Of a stretch of 64,000 nucleotides of DNA, positions 7,837-16,384 are shown in pieces; position 1 is the stretch's first letter, and each line of letters starts with the position of its first letter. The translations under genes were made by a program, and so were the position numbers. Below the pieces are notes generated by a model that saw nothing but the letters and a program-made list of their open reading frames with translations, was not told the origin of the DNA and did not search any database. Source of the DNA: Rhodospirillales bacterium (GTDB taxonomy: Bacteria; Pseudomonadota; Alphaproteobacteria; Micavibrionales; Micavibrionaceae); contig CP060239.1 in the NCBI GenBank assembly GCA_023898785.1, positions 930,001-994,000 of the forward strand, in the 5' to 3' direction.

Positions 7837-7961
7837 TTACACCTCGGCGATCTCGAGGATCGGCTTGCCCAGTTGTCCGGCCCGGTCGAGTTCCCGCCGC
7901 ATGCCGTTGGAAATGCCGTTGCCGGTGAACGCCCACACCTCGTCGCAACATTCCATGTAAC
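7837..7961 (-). pseudogene. C-terminal remnant of a DUF7768/DUF4406-like protein
   Basis: About 41 codons ending at 7837 read YMECCDEVWAFTGNGI and then RRELDRAGQLGKPI, which resemble the C-terminal end of nucleoside 2-deoxyribosyltransferase-like phage proteins. There is no start or N-terminal part. Directly upstream, in another frame, lies the tape-measure fragment, so the junction near 7961 looks like a deletion that joined two unrelated genes. Confidence 0.55.
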
Positions 7962-8699
7962 CGTGCCGAAGGTGCGCCAGGACGACCCATCGGTGGCGCT
8001 GGCGGCCACGCCGAAGATCTCCACTACCGAAAAGACCGCACTGGCCAGCGCCGCATAGGCACTCATCAGTGTGCGGACGGTCGGTTCGAGGATGGCGCGG
8101 ATGCGGCCAAAAGCATGGGAAAAAGCGCCCCACAATCCAGCCAGTGCCTCACGAACGCGGTAATAGGCTTTGAAGACGGTGACCACGAAGCCCAGCAGAC
8201 CGGCGGATTCAAGCTTTTGGGCCAGTTCGGCCGACATCTGCCCGACGCCACCGCTGAGCGAACCCACCAGCTCTCTGATCCCCCGGAACACCAGCGAGAC
8301 CTTGTTCCAGGCCCCGGTTATGATCTCCTGAATGCCGCCGAAGTTGGTTTCCCAGGCGCGTTTGAGCAGATACACTGACAAGATCACGCCCGCGATGATC
8401 GCGGTGACGGGCAAAAAATAGGTCGCGACCGCCGAACCCACTCCGGCGAGCGCGGCGCTGATGGCCACGAAGCCGGCCTTGATGGCGGGAAGCATGAGTC
8501 CCACCATGCCCACGGCGGCGGTGACGGCTCCGGCCACGACCAGAATGGTGCCGAGGGCCATGGACAGTCCCAGGACCACCCGGGTCACGCCCGGCATCGA
8601 TTTGGCCATGCGTTGCAGGAACAGAATGAAGCGGGAGACGCCGTTGATCACCGGCGTGACCACCGGCAGTAGAGTGCGGCCCAGGATTTCGCTGAGGTT
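7962..8699 (-). pseudogene. Internal fragment of a tail tape-measure protein
   Basis: About 245 codons are rich in Ala, Gly and Val with hydrophobic stretches (LSMALGTILVVAGAVTAAVGMVGLM, described here by its position near the fragment start, and YFLPVTAIIAGVILSVYLL), as in tape-measure proteins that set tail length. The fragment is in frame with the ATPase N-terminus upstream, so one open frame runs from 9347 to 7695. It lacks the usual N-terminal several hundred residues and loses its frame after the segment DGSSWRTFGTV, where the next remnant begins. A functional tail is unlikely from this copy. Confidence 0.65.
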
Positions 8700-9347
8700 G
8701 ACTTCGGGGAGTCGGCCGGTGCGGTCACCGGCGTCGTAGTTGGGACTGGGCTTGGTGCGCATCACGCGCTGCCAGACCGGCTTGCCGTCCTCGCCGGTTT
8801 TCATGTCCAGGTCGCAGAACAGGATCAGGTCCACCAGACCGGTGACCAGCTTCCGCGCCTTTTCCGGCAGTGTCGGCACGATGCGGGTGTGTTTGCCGGT
8901 CCGGGTCTCGATGTCCCGCTCCTGGGAGTGGGAAATCAGGATCAGCCCATAGGGCAGGAAGGCGAGCTTGTTGATGACGCGCTGGAACTCGTTGTTGATC
9001 AGCGCGTAGCCCTTGCCGTAGCCCAGGTCGGATTCGTGCTCGATCTTGAATTTCTTGCAGACGTAGTCCGAGCACATCTTGTAGGCGTTATCCACCGTGT
9101 CGACGACGATGGTCTTGAACTCATGCTTGCCCTCGGCGATCTCGGCGCAGGCCTGCAAGAGGTCGTCCCAGCAGGTGATCGGGGTCTGGAACACCTCCAG
9201 GGCGTTCAGGCCCGGCTCGGTCGCCAGGAACAGTGCGTCATCGGCCTTGGAGCACCAAGTGCTCTTGCCGATCTTGCTCGGGCCGTACACCAGGGCGGTG
9301 AGGTCCGAGAGCGTGTGTTTGGGTTTGCTTTTGGTCTTGGGAAGCAT
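8700..9347 (-). pseudogene. Sak4-like RecA-fold ATPase, 3' end replaced
   Basis: The first 216 codons encode a phage recombination ATPase of the Sak4/AAA_24 type, which loads single-strand annealing proteins. Walker A is GPSKIGKST at residues 22-30 and Walker B is TIVVDTVD near 79-86. The segment SPNYDAGDRTGRLPEV near 201-216 is where the family normally nears its end; here the frame passes directly into tape-measure sequence. Thus most of the ATPase is present but carries a foreign 330-residue tail. It lies downstream of the PD-(D/E)XK nuclease in the same operon, a common pairing in phage replication modules. Confidence 0.7.
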
Positions 9348-9373
9348 GGCTTCGTCTCCTTATGGTTGGGATT

Positions 9374-10390
9374 TCAAAACACCGGAGCGGCGTCTTCACC
9401 GGCTCCGTCCCGCAGCTCTTCGTGCGGGGCGATCCGTTGGAAATGGTTTTCGATGACGTTGGGGTTGCCGCCCGAGCGGCAGAGCTGGAAGTAGGCGCAG
9501 GGCCTTCCGTACTGGAAGCAGTAGCTGGTGTTGCGGTAGAAGGTGTCGCGCCGACGGGCGTCGAGCATGGCCTTGGAGAGTTCCCACAGCTCCGCCCGCA
9601 GTTCCTCGAACTGGTCGCGGGAGATGTAGAGCACCTCGCGGTGGAACATGCCCACCTCGAGGTACTTCTCCTGGAGCCGCTGCTGGAAGGTTTCGTCGTC
9701 CTCCGGCAGCTTGCGCTTGGCGCTGCTCTTGCCGGTTTTCGACTTGGCGATCAGCTCCGCCCGGCGGGCCTCGAATTCGGCTTCGGTCTCACCCTTGCCC
9801 TGGCGCAGCTTGGCCTTGACCAGGACGTTGTAGATGATGCCGCTGACCGTGATGCCGAGGGTCTGCTCCAGGTACCAGGCGTAGAGGATGATCTGGAAGT
9901 CGGTCCACAGCCGCTCCAGGTAACTGGCGTCGATCTGTGAAGCGGTTTTGTGTTCCAGCAGGAAATACTGACCATCTTGACGGACGATGCCGTCCACCTT
10001 TCCGGCGAGAATGAAACTGCGCGAGGTCGCGCCTGTCGCCGGGTTGACGATGGGACCTTCGAAGGTCTTTTCGAGCGCGACGACCTCGAATTCTTCGGCC
10101 GGGTAGTGTTCCGCATAGGCGCTCATCATGGCTCGGGCGAGATGCCAGTCGGCCTGTTGATGATCGTCCTGCGCCCGGTTCGGATATGTCCGGTCGATGT
10201 GGTCGAGGACCTTGGCCAGATCCCGCTCGCCGTGCCAGCACTCCAGGCAGTCGTGAATGACCGAGCCGAAGGCCAGATTGGGGTCACGCTCGAGCGGCAC
10301 CAGCTCGTCGATGTAGCGCCACTTGCAGGCCATGCGGCAGTTGCGGAACAGCCGCCACATGGAATAGGTGGTGGTCATCAGCTCGCTCAT
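9374..10390 (-). CDS. PD-(D/E)XK nuclease, Cas4/RecB-like
   Basis: The 338-residue protein is a phage exonuclease of the PD-(D/E)XK superfamily. The catalytic pattern is visible as KVDGI followed by FLLEHKTAS. Cysteines at 18 and 22 and a C-terminal group (CFQYGRPCAYFQLC) resemble the iron-sulfur cluster ligands of Cas4 and AddB type nucleases. Its start overlaps the stop of the upstream gene by four bases. With the ATPase downstream it would form a recombination pair for phage DNA; no CRISPR array is present, so a Cas4 role in adaptation is not suggested. Confidence 0.8.
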   Translation of the reverse strand: MSELMTTTYSMWRLFRNCRMACKWRYIDELVPLERDPNLAFGSVIHDCLECWHGERDLAKVLDHIDRTYPNRAQDDHQQADWHLARAMMSAYAEHYPAEEFEVVALEKTFEGPIVNPATGATSRSFILAGKVDGIVRQDGQYFLLEHKTASQIDASYLERLWTDFQIILYAWYLEQTLGITVSGIIYNVLVKAKLRQGKGETEAEFEARRAELIAKSKTGKSSAKRKLPEDDETFQQRLQEKYLEVGMFHREVLYISRDQFEELRAELWELSKAMLDARRRDTFYRNTSYCFQYGRPCAYFQLCRSGGNPNVIENHFQRIAPHEELRDGAGEDAAPVF

Positions 10391-10725
10391 ACCGCCACCC
10401 CCGCTGTAGCGGCGGCGGGCGCTGCGCGATGCTTGGAGGCGCAGGCGCAGCCCGACGGCTGGGTTCGTTCGATCAGGACCGAGCGTTCGCCGTATTCCTT
10501 GGTGGCGAAGCCGGTGAAGATGCGGGCGAGATCACTGCCGACATCGGTGGAGGCGTCGATCACGCAGGTGCGTCGGGCCTTGTCCAAATTGAACCGGCTC
10601 TCCATCCGCACACGGGAACGGCCATGCAGGCTTTCGACGGCCAGCATCGCCAGCATGAAAGTGTCTTCCAGTTCCTGGGCCGGGACCGACTCGTCAAAAC
10701 GGTACTTGTAAGTGTCGTGAGTCAT
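10387..10725 (-). CDS. Hypothetical phage protein
   Basis: The 112-residue protein has no motif I recognise. It has a charged core (RYRFDESVPAQELEDTFMLAMLAVESLHG is described by residues 7-35) and a short Ala-rich tail that contains the word SKHRAA. The start at 10725 is preferred because AGAGGAG lies just upstream. It ends by ATGA overlap with the nuclease gene, so it probably belongs to the same replication operon. Confidence 0.65.
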   Translation of the reverse strand: MTHDTYKYRFDESVPAQELEDTFMLAMLAVESLHGRSRVRMESRFNLDKARRTCVIDASTDVGSDLARIFTGFATKEYGERSVLIERTQPSGCACASKHRAAPAAATAGVAV

Positions 10726-10794
10726 GGTTGAACTCCTCTTTTGTTCAGGTTCTGATTTCCGAGGCCCCGGATAGCCGCACCATGCGGCACGGTG

Positions 10795-10809
10795 CTTACT
10801 TACCGGAGG
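10795..10809. repeat. 15-bp motif TGCTTACTTACCGGA, copy 2
   Basis: This is an exact second copy of the word at 2098-2112. It lies between the sigma-factor gene and the hypothetical gene starting at 10725, about 70 bases before that start on the minus strand. Confidence 0.5.
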
Positions 10810-10829
10810 CGGAGCCGATGCGTCGGAGA

Positions 10830-11414
10830 TCACAGGTAGTCCTCGAGCCCGGCCTCGCGGAACGCGTCCCGCAGCTTGCTCAGCCGGTCGTAGAGGGTGG
10901 TTCTGGGAATGCCCATCTCCCGGGCGACCTCGGCCATGGTGCTGTCGTGCAGGCGCACGCACAGATCCCGGAGCTCTTCCGGCAGCGAGGCGATGGCCCG
11001 GTCGAGATCCATGCGGATCTCATGGGCGAGACGCTCCCTTGTTTCGCGGTTGCCGCCTCCCAGAGAGCCTTCGCTGTCCAGGAAGTCGATCCGCTCGGTG
11101 GTGTCGCCTTCGCCGTTGTCGAGGGGTTCGTTGAGTGAGGTTTGGCAGAGCCGCCAGTCCCGGCATTGGGCGAACCGTGCCTCCAGGATGGTGGAGATGT
11201 GACGTTCGACGATCCGGGCCATGAAGGTGGTCTTCTTGGCCTTGGCGGGATTGAAATGCCGCATCCGCTGCAGCAGATCGATCATCAGTTCCTGTTCGAG
11301 GTCGGGTCTGTCGTCCTCGGTGAATCCGGCCTTGCCTACGAGTTGACGTGCTTTGTGCCGAATGAGGTCGGCGGCATATTTGTCGATGCCGTTGTAAGAA
11401 TTCTGAGAAACCAT
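10830..11414 (-). CDS. Phage-encoded sigma-70 family factor
   Basis: The 194-residue protein looks like a short sigma-70 family factor with region 2 (DLEQELMIDLLQRMRHFNP, then TTFMARIVERHISTILEARF) and a C-terminal region 4 helix-turn-helix (TMAEVAREMGIPRTTLYDRL). Sigma-like factors of this length occur in prophages and integrative elements. It probably directs transcription of element genes, but its promoter specificity cannot be read. The ribosome site is buried in a hairpin at 11420-11438, suggesting translational control. Confidence 0.8.
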   Translation of the reverse strand: MVSQNSYNGIDKYAADLIRHKARQLVGKAGFTEDDRPDLEQELMIDLLQRMRHFNPAKAKKTTFMARIVERHISTILEARFAQCRDWRLCQTSLNEPLDNGEGDTTERIDFLDSEGSLGGGNRETRERLAHEIRMDLDRAIASLPEELRDLCVRLHDSTMAEVAREMGIPRTTLYDRLSKLRDAFREAGLEDYL

Positions 11415-11438
11415 CGGGGCCTCCTCGGAGCGAGGAGG
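11415..11438 (-). promoter_or_regulatory. Hairpin masking the sigma-factor ribosome site
   Basis: In the minus-strand transcript CCTCCTCG and CGAGGAGG form an 8-base-pair stem with a three-base loop. The second arm is the AGGAGG ribosome site, five bases before the ATG at 11414. Such an arrangement would block initiation until the stem opens. Confidence 0.6.
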
Positions 11439-11609
11439 AGGTCCGCGTGGGTGTCGGCACGGGCCAGATCACAGGACAAAGCTGTCGCGTGGGCGAAGGG
11501 GTCGCAGGTACGCCGCCAATTGCCGTATTCGGCTCGGCGACACCCACAACAGCCTCCGCCATGCGTCCAGCTTGTTGTCCAGTGTCTAAGGGTTCAGGTC
11601 GTTACGTGT

Positions 11610-11936
11610 TCAGGCTGCCCGTTCCTCGATGCGCATCAGAAACGGGAGACCGTGCTTGATCTCGAGCAGGCAGACTTTTCCGCTGCCCATCTGCGCGAGG
11701 TGCTCCAGCAGCGTCACGACCTCTTGCTTGAGAATGAAGTCATCCTGGTCGCGCTCAGGCCGGGGACCGCTTTGTCCGCCCAGCTTGATCTCGCGCTCGA
11801 TGACCGTGTCAGGGGTGAGTTCCGGCTCGCCGTCGCGGACCGGAATGTTGGTGATGCGGCCGAAGTTGATGTCCTGCATCAGCTCGATGAGTCGCCGCTT
11901 CGGTGGGGTGAGATGTGCTTTGTTGACTTGTGCCAC
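11610..11936 (-). CDS. Hypothetical phage protein
   Basis: The 108-residue protein is unrecognised. It has a basic N-terminus (LTPPKRRLIELMQDINFGRI), a central charged region and a C-terminal helix, with no membrane segment. It lies alone between the truncated unknown gene and the sigma factor, with about 195 bases to the latter in which I see only the ribosome-site hairpin. The N-terminal pattern, with an Arg-rich helix followed by FGRI, could bind nucleic acid, but this is a guess. Confidence 0.55.
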   Translation of the reverse strand: MAQVNKAHLTPPKRRLIELMQDINFGRITNIPVRDGEPELTPDTVIEREIKLGGQSGPRPERDQDDFILKQEVVTLLEHLAQMGSGKVCLLEIKHGLPFLMRIEERAA

Positions 11937-12109
11937 TGCCAGTCTCCTTGTTCGGAAGTTCTGGCACGCCCGGTGGCCAACCCTGTGCTGACCAATAAAA
12001 AACGCCGGATCGCGCCTTCATTGGGGAAGGCGCTACATCCGGCGTCGCAATGGCTACATTTGGCGTAGCGGAAATTTTTTTTAGTTTTTTCTTCCTGGGT
12101 GGTCCCGGG

Positions 12110-13004
12110 TCATTCGTTGACTATCGGACGGACCTCCCAAACGATCTCCTCTTCGGTCCGGTAGACCGGTTCGTTGCCGCACTTGATGGATTCCTTCAGG
12201 TGGGCAGCCAGCGGCTTGTCGTACTTCTCAAGATACTTGATGGCCCGGTTTACGGCGTTCCGGAAGGCGTCACGGACGTTCTTTCGCTTGTCGTTGGATT
12301 TCCGGAGTTTGCCACCCAAGCCAACAGCCTCGTTGATCGCTGTGGTCACCTTTGCCATTTCTTCTTCAAGCCGCTGAATCTCGGCATCGTTGTTTTCTGC
12401 CCGTGCGTCTTCAATTTCTCGAAGAAGATCGTGAGCCGCCTCCCGGTACTGCTCGATAGCCTTGCGGTCGGCGACGAAGCCGGTATCGCCCAACGGAACC
12501 CCCTGGGTGACCTGAAAACCGTCTTCGGTTTCATCAGAGTTCAGAAACGTGTTGCAGGTATTGATGGCGAACCCGCAGACGATCTCATAGACCGAGGTTT
12601 CCTTGTTCGGCCTTGCCAGGAGGAAATTGATGTACTCGGCCCCTTTATCAACACCCGTCACGAGCACTTCGGCGTTGCCGTTAAAGCGTGCAGCCCAGAC
12701 ACCCCCGCGCTTCCTGAAGTAGTTGTCCGGCTGATTCTGCTCAACCGGAATGGCGGGGACGGAGATTACCGATCCCGATTCATAGACCGTCCTGAGCAGG
12801 CAGTCTCCCGGCAAGGTTCGTTGGCGAATGGCGGTGATGTTACGGCCAACCATGGTGTCCATTGCATCGCAGACCTCCTTGGCGTGGCGCCTGTAAAGAT
12901 CATAAACCTTTTGTGCCACTCTTCCGGAGTTCCCATTAAGGTAGCGGAAGACCCGACTGACCTCGCTGAATCGGGCGATAAACTGGGTGATGTCGTCCTG
13001 CTCG
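12110..13004 (-). CDS. Hypothetical protein, 5' end probably lost
   Basis: About 298 codons encode a soluble protein with a central region that includes FNGNAEVLVTGVDKGAEYINFLLARP and a C-terminal helical, charged half (EIEDARAENNDAEIQRLEEEMAKV) likely to form a coiled coil. The frame stays open upstream to 13405, but beyond 13004 the other strand codes for a serine recombinase, so the upstream part is an antisense shadow. The true start is therefore missing or lies very near the junction. No function is recognised. Confidence 0.55.
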
Positions 13005-13798
13005 CGTACCCTGGTGAGCACGAAGGGATCATCGACCGGGCGACATGGGACAAGGTTAAGGCCATCCTGGAGGACAACAAACCGGTCAAGGTTTCCATGG
13101 CCAGGACCAAAATGGTCGCCCCGCTGAAAGGCGTCATCCGCTGCGGCCACTGCGGATGCGCGATGGGACCGACCTACGCCCGCAAGAACGGCCGCCACTA
13201 CACCTATTACATCTGCCAGAAAGACAGCAAGCGGACCGTGAGCCGATGCCCGCTCAAGCGGATTCCCGCCGGGGACATCGAGCAGGCCGTGATTGAGCAG
13301 TTGAGCGCCGTGTTCCGCACACCGACGCTGGTGGCCAAGACCTACTTCGCGGCCCGGGACATCGAGCAGGCAGAGCGGGAGCGGTTGTTCAAGCAGAAAG
13401 CCCAACTCGAGATGGAGCTGTCGCAGGCGCGGGAGCAGGCTCTTGAATTAATGAAACCCGGCAGCGATCAGCCGGGCAAGACCGAGATGCTGACGACGGT
13501 CAATCGCCAGGCGGTTGAGCTCTCGAAACAACTGACCCATGTGAGCGAGCGCTGCAGAGCCTACCGGGGGAACAGCATCACGGAACAGGATGTCTCGGAG
13601 GCCTTCCAGAATGTCGAGGGCTTCTGGGAAGACCTTTTCCCGGTGGAGCGGAACCGGCTCATCCGCCTCCTGGTGGATAAGGTGGAGATCCGTGAGACCG
13701 GAATCGATATGGAGCTGCGCACCAACGGGCTGACAACACTCATCGCCGAGCTGGCTGGTCTGGCATGCGAAGTCACCGAACGGAGGGTAAGCCGATGA
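13005..13798 (+). pseudogene. C-terminal half of a large serine recombinase
   Basis: About 264 codons match the C-terminal part of large serine recombinases: the YPGEHEGIIDRATWDKV segment, the zinc ribbon (CGHCGCAMG and, 30 residues later, CPLKRIPAGDIEQAVI) and a coiled-coil tail. The N-terminal catalytic domain with the active Ser and most of the recombinase domain are absent; the sequence before 13005 belongs to an opposed gene. The frame happens to remain open upstream, but that part has no recombinase likeness. The enzyme cannot be catalytic as it stands. It overlaps the next gene as ATGA. Confidence 0.8.
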
Positions 13799-14217
13799 AA
13801 ATGAAGCCGACCATTACCGTTGCCGACAACGGCAACCTGCAGATCCACATCCCGATGATGATCCGGCGCATGCGGGGCCGCAAGACGGTCATCGCTCCCC
13901 AGGCCCTGGATGGAGAAATCACCGGAGCGCAGGAACCGGTGCAGTCCGCCATCCTCCAGGCGCTGGGAAGGGCCTTTTCCTGGGCCGACATCCTCGAATC
14001 CGGCCAGATCAAGTCCATCAGCGAGCTTGCCCGTACCCTCGACGTCGATGGCTCGTATGTGGCCCGCATTCTCAAGCTGACGACCCTGGCCCCCGACATC
14101 GTCGAAGCCCTGATCAACGGCGAGGAACCCAACGGGCTCTCGCTGGCCAAGCTGACCCAGACCTTTCCAGAGGACTGGACCGAACAGCGCCGCCAGTTCG
14201 GCTTCGCCACCGACTGA
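13795..14217 (+). CDS. Hypothetical protein linked to serine recombinases
   Basis: The 140-residue protein has a helix-turn-helix-like region near residues 80-100 (SISELARTLDVDGSYVARIL), resembling ParB/KorB-type DNA-binding helices. Its start overlaps the recombinase stop as ATGA, so it was cotranslated with it. Proteins of this sort commonly follow large serine recombinases in proteobacteria and may assist or regulate recombination; that role is inferred. A terminator follows at 14244-14269. Confidence 0.65.
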   Translation: MKMKPTITVADNGNLQIHIPMMIRRMRGRKTVIAPQALDGEITGAQEPVQSAILQALGRAFSWADILESGQIKSISELARTLDVDGSYVARILKLTTLAPDIVEALINGEEPNGLSLAKLTQTFPEDWTEQRRQFGFATD

Positions 14218-14243
14218 CGACCGGACCGGAGACCACCCCAGAG

Positions 14244-14269
14244 AGCCGACCATCAGCGTCGGCTTTTTT
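14244..14269 (+). terminator. Intrinsic terminator
   Basis: AGCCGAC and GTCGGCT form a 7-base-pair stem with a seven-base loop followed by a T run. It ends the recombinase operon. Confidence 0.75.
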
Positions 14270-14573
14270 ACTTTAGGGGGCAGGAAACCGGAGTTAACCG
14301 CGCTTCTTTTCATGGCCGAGGCGGGCGATTTCGAAAAAAACGTCCGGTTGCGGCATCGAACGATGACCTAAGACAACCGCCCAAAATGGCAATCAGCCGC
14401 AAACCCATATCAATCAAGGATGTAGCTTTCCGGACGAGCTTCGGACTTGGTCCGGAGAAAACAGAGAATCAGGGGCCAAACAGAGAAAGAAAGGCGGGAG
14501 GATGGGGAGAATCGATGGTGCGGAGAGGTGCTTTGGAAAGATGTGAAACGGGCGCAAACCCTTTAGAAACAAG

Positions 14574-14624
14574 GGGAAAAAGAAAACCCGTCACCCCGGG
14601 GAACGACCCCAGAGAGACGGGTTT
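14574..14624 (-). terminator. Terminator downstream of tRNA-Ile
   Basis: AAACCCGTC (14584-14592) and GACGGGTTT (14616-14624) pair; on the minus strand the stem is followed by a T-rich stretch. It lies just after the tRNA 3' end. Confidence 0.7.
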
Positions 14625-14636
14625 GTCTTTTCTAAA

Positions 14637-14713
14637 TGGTGGGCCTGGAGGGACTTGAACCCCCGGCATAACCGTTATGAGCGGTCCGCTCTAACCAACT
14701 GAGCTACAGGCCC
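14637..14713 (-). tRNA. tRNA-Ile (CAU anticodon)
   Basis: The 77-base gene folds as a standard cloverleaf: acceptor arms GGGCCTG/CAGGCCC, D-arm GCTCAGTTGGTTAGAGC, anticodon loop CTCATAA, T-arm with GGTTCAAGTCC, and an encoded CCA. The CAU anticodon with an isoleucine-like body suggests the tRNA-Ile2 that is modified to lysidine and reads AUA. A methionine elongator cannot be fully excluded. It marks the boundary with the phage island to the left. Confidence 0.85.
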
Positions 14714-14829
14714 CCATGAATTTTACGTACCCATATACGTACCCAAAGAGGAAAAATGAAGTTTTTAAATAAGACAAAACCCATTGATTTACAACAATTA
14801 AATAGCCTTCCCTCTGTCGGCGAAGCTGT

Positions 14830-14871
14830 CCGTTATGAGCGGACTGCTCTAACCAGCTGAGCTACAGGCCC
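14830..14871 (-). repeat. Partial duplicate of the tRNA-Ile 5' half
   Basis: This 42-base stretch repeats the tRNA-Ile gene from its 5' end through the anticodon stem, with three differences, and then stops. The D-arm and anticodon loop are intact but there is no T-arm or acceptor 3' strand. It is 116 bases upstream of the full gene and is probably a relic of recombination at the tRNA. Confidence 0.75.
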
Positions 14872-14927
14872 ATGCCTTATTGTAACATGCGATAATTGAT
14901 TACCAGAGTTCAAAACGGGAGGCTACT

Positions 14928-14950
14928 GAAAAAAGCCGCCTTTTCGGCCT
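14928..14950 (-). terminator. Intrinsic terminator
   Basis: On the minus strand GCCG and CGGC pair around AAAAGG, followed by six T residues, just after the stop of the gene at 14963. Confidence 0.55.
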
Positions 14951-14962
14951 ATGCAAATATTA

Positions 14963-16228
14963 TTACATAATTAAGTCGCGCGCATGCAGAACGGCACCCA
15001 TTGCACGCTGGTCGTTCTTCACCATGAGAATAGGGTTTCCGCCAGCACTGAGTGATATTTGCGCAACAGTTGCCCGCTCCAGTCTACATAAAGCTGAATT
15101 TAGAGCATTGCGCATATCGGCCTGAACAATGTTTTTTACATTTAACAACCCACCTTCGACCGGCGTCTTTACTAAAAGATTAAAGGCACCATGAAGATCA
15201 TTACATATTAAAAGCTGATGCGGACTGTTTCGCTTATAACGTGGCAAAATATTTATAAACCTTGAATCGCCGCCTTCTTTATTTTGTATATTAAATGCTA
15301 TTTGCAAGAGTATATCAGATAATCCCGGTTTTTTTGCTCCTGCAGACAGATCATAAAATTTGTCATTATCAAGTTCATCGACCTTTAACGGTGCAAAACT
15401 ATTTTGCGCCGAAAAAAAATCTGCGACCGATGCCGGCAGCTCTGCGGGCAAAAAAATGGCCTGAGGATCGACGTTATGGTTTGTGGCATCTTTCATGAGC
15501 CATATCTCATTGTCAGGAATGGTCCACTGGGCAGCAGGCGTCTGAGTTATAAATTTTGCTGGAATTTCTTTCACGTTGGCTCTTTTTATTTCCCTCAGGT
15601 CATCCAGATAATAGGATGGCGCCATGATTGCCTTTTCAACGTCTCTCTTACCTTCAGTATAGGTAAGACATACCGGATTGCCATACTCGTTAAATTCCTT
15701 CATGAGTTCTGCTTTATGGCAAAAGCTGCTAATAGAAATGCGAGGAAATGTGCGGGCACCAGACGGCGTGATCAATTCACAGCCCTTTGCCTCTAGCTCT
15801 ACCCACGGCCAAACAGGAATGCCTATATTTTTACTAAGATCATATGCAATTTCAGGCGACAACCTAACCTGAAGTCGCTCCCATTGACTGGCGATCATCC
15901 CCTTGGAAAGAAATACAAACCCCTTACTTGCAATATTATCTATCGTAACAGCTATTACCTTTGAGGCTCTTGCCTTTTCTCCAGTCCAGTCAACAGAAAA
16001 CCTTTTTTGGAAAGATGTGAAAGCTACTTCTTCCAAATTATTTCGCCCTGCCAATGCTATGCCTGTTGCATAGGGCGCCGCCACGCCAACAGCCCTGCCA
16101 TCAGAAAAGACTACTTTTAACATACCTTTACGTATATCCTGACGGGCTAAGCCTGAGGCTTCGCTACGAAAATCGTTAAGCGTTGCAATGCCAACACCCT
16201 TTATATCCTGGAACACCTGCTCATACAT
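14963..16228 (-). CDS. Unrecognised 421-residue protein
   Basis: I recognise no family. The protein is soluble, with no signal peptide or membrane segment, and mixes helical and beta-rich regions. It has a repeated idea of short motifs with Trp (VWPWVELEAKG near 137, AAQWTIPDNEIWLM near 230). It is followed by a terminator and lies alone between the tRNA and rpoD. Base composition is lower in G and C than the neighbouring rpoD. It may be strain-specific. Confidence 0.75.
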   Translation of the reverse strand: MYEQVFQDIKGVGIATLNDFRSEASGLARQDIRKGMLKVVFSDGRAVGVAAPYATGIALAGRNNLEEVAFTSFQKRFSVDWTGEKARASKVIAVTIDNIASKGFVFLSKGMIASQWERLQVRLSPEIAYDLSKNIGIPVWPWVELEAKGCELITPSGARTFPRISISSFCHKAELMKEFNEYGNPVCLTYTEGKRDVEKAIMAPSYYLDDLREIKRANVKEIPAKFITQTPAAQWTIPDNEIWLMKDATNHNVDPQAIFLPAELPASVADFFSAQNSFAPLKVDELDNDKFYDLSAGAKKPGLSDILLQIAFNIQNKEGGDSRFINILPRYKRNSPHQLLICNDLHGAFNLLVKTPVEGGLLNVKNIVQADMRNALNSALCRLERATVAQISLSAGGNPILMVKNDQRAMGAVLHARDLIM

Positions 16229-16384
16229 TTTTTATGCCCTTCTATTATAGCTCTCCGGTTTTGTCGGGCAAAATAACATCAGTTATATGAAAAATCAATC
16301 TTTTCATAATGTTTATTTTTAGGCGAAAAAATGGGGCTTTTATTCGCACATAAAAGGCAAGAAAAGGCAGAGACTGCAGAATTT

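Noticed and set aside
7695..7961. C-terminal 89 codons of the chimeric ATPase-tape-measure frame
   Set aside because: After 7961 the frame is out of phase with the real remnant and with the CIS-tube gene on the same strand, so it is read-through and not a protein domain.
9374..10390. Cas4 of a CRISPR system
   Set aside because: The nuclease is Cas4-like in motif, but no repeat-spacer array or other cas genes are in the window; a phage recombination role fits better.
12050..13004. N-terminal part of the plus-strand frame that leads into the recombinase half-gene
   Set aside because: It is antisense to the hypothetical protein at 12110-13004 and has no recombinase likeness; the frame is open by chance.
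14386..14658. 90-codon plus-strand frame
   Set aside because: Composition is low in complexity, it runs through the tRNA terminator into the tRNA 3' end, and it has no clear ribosome site.
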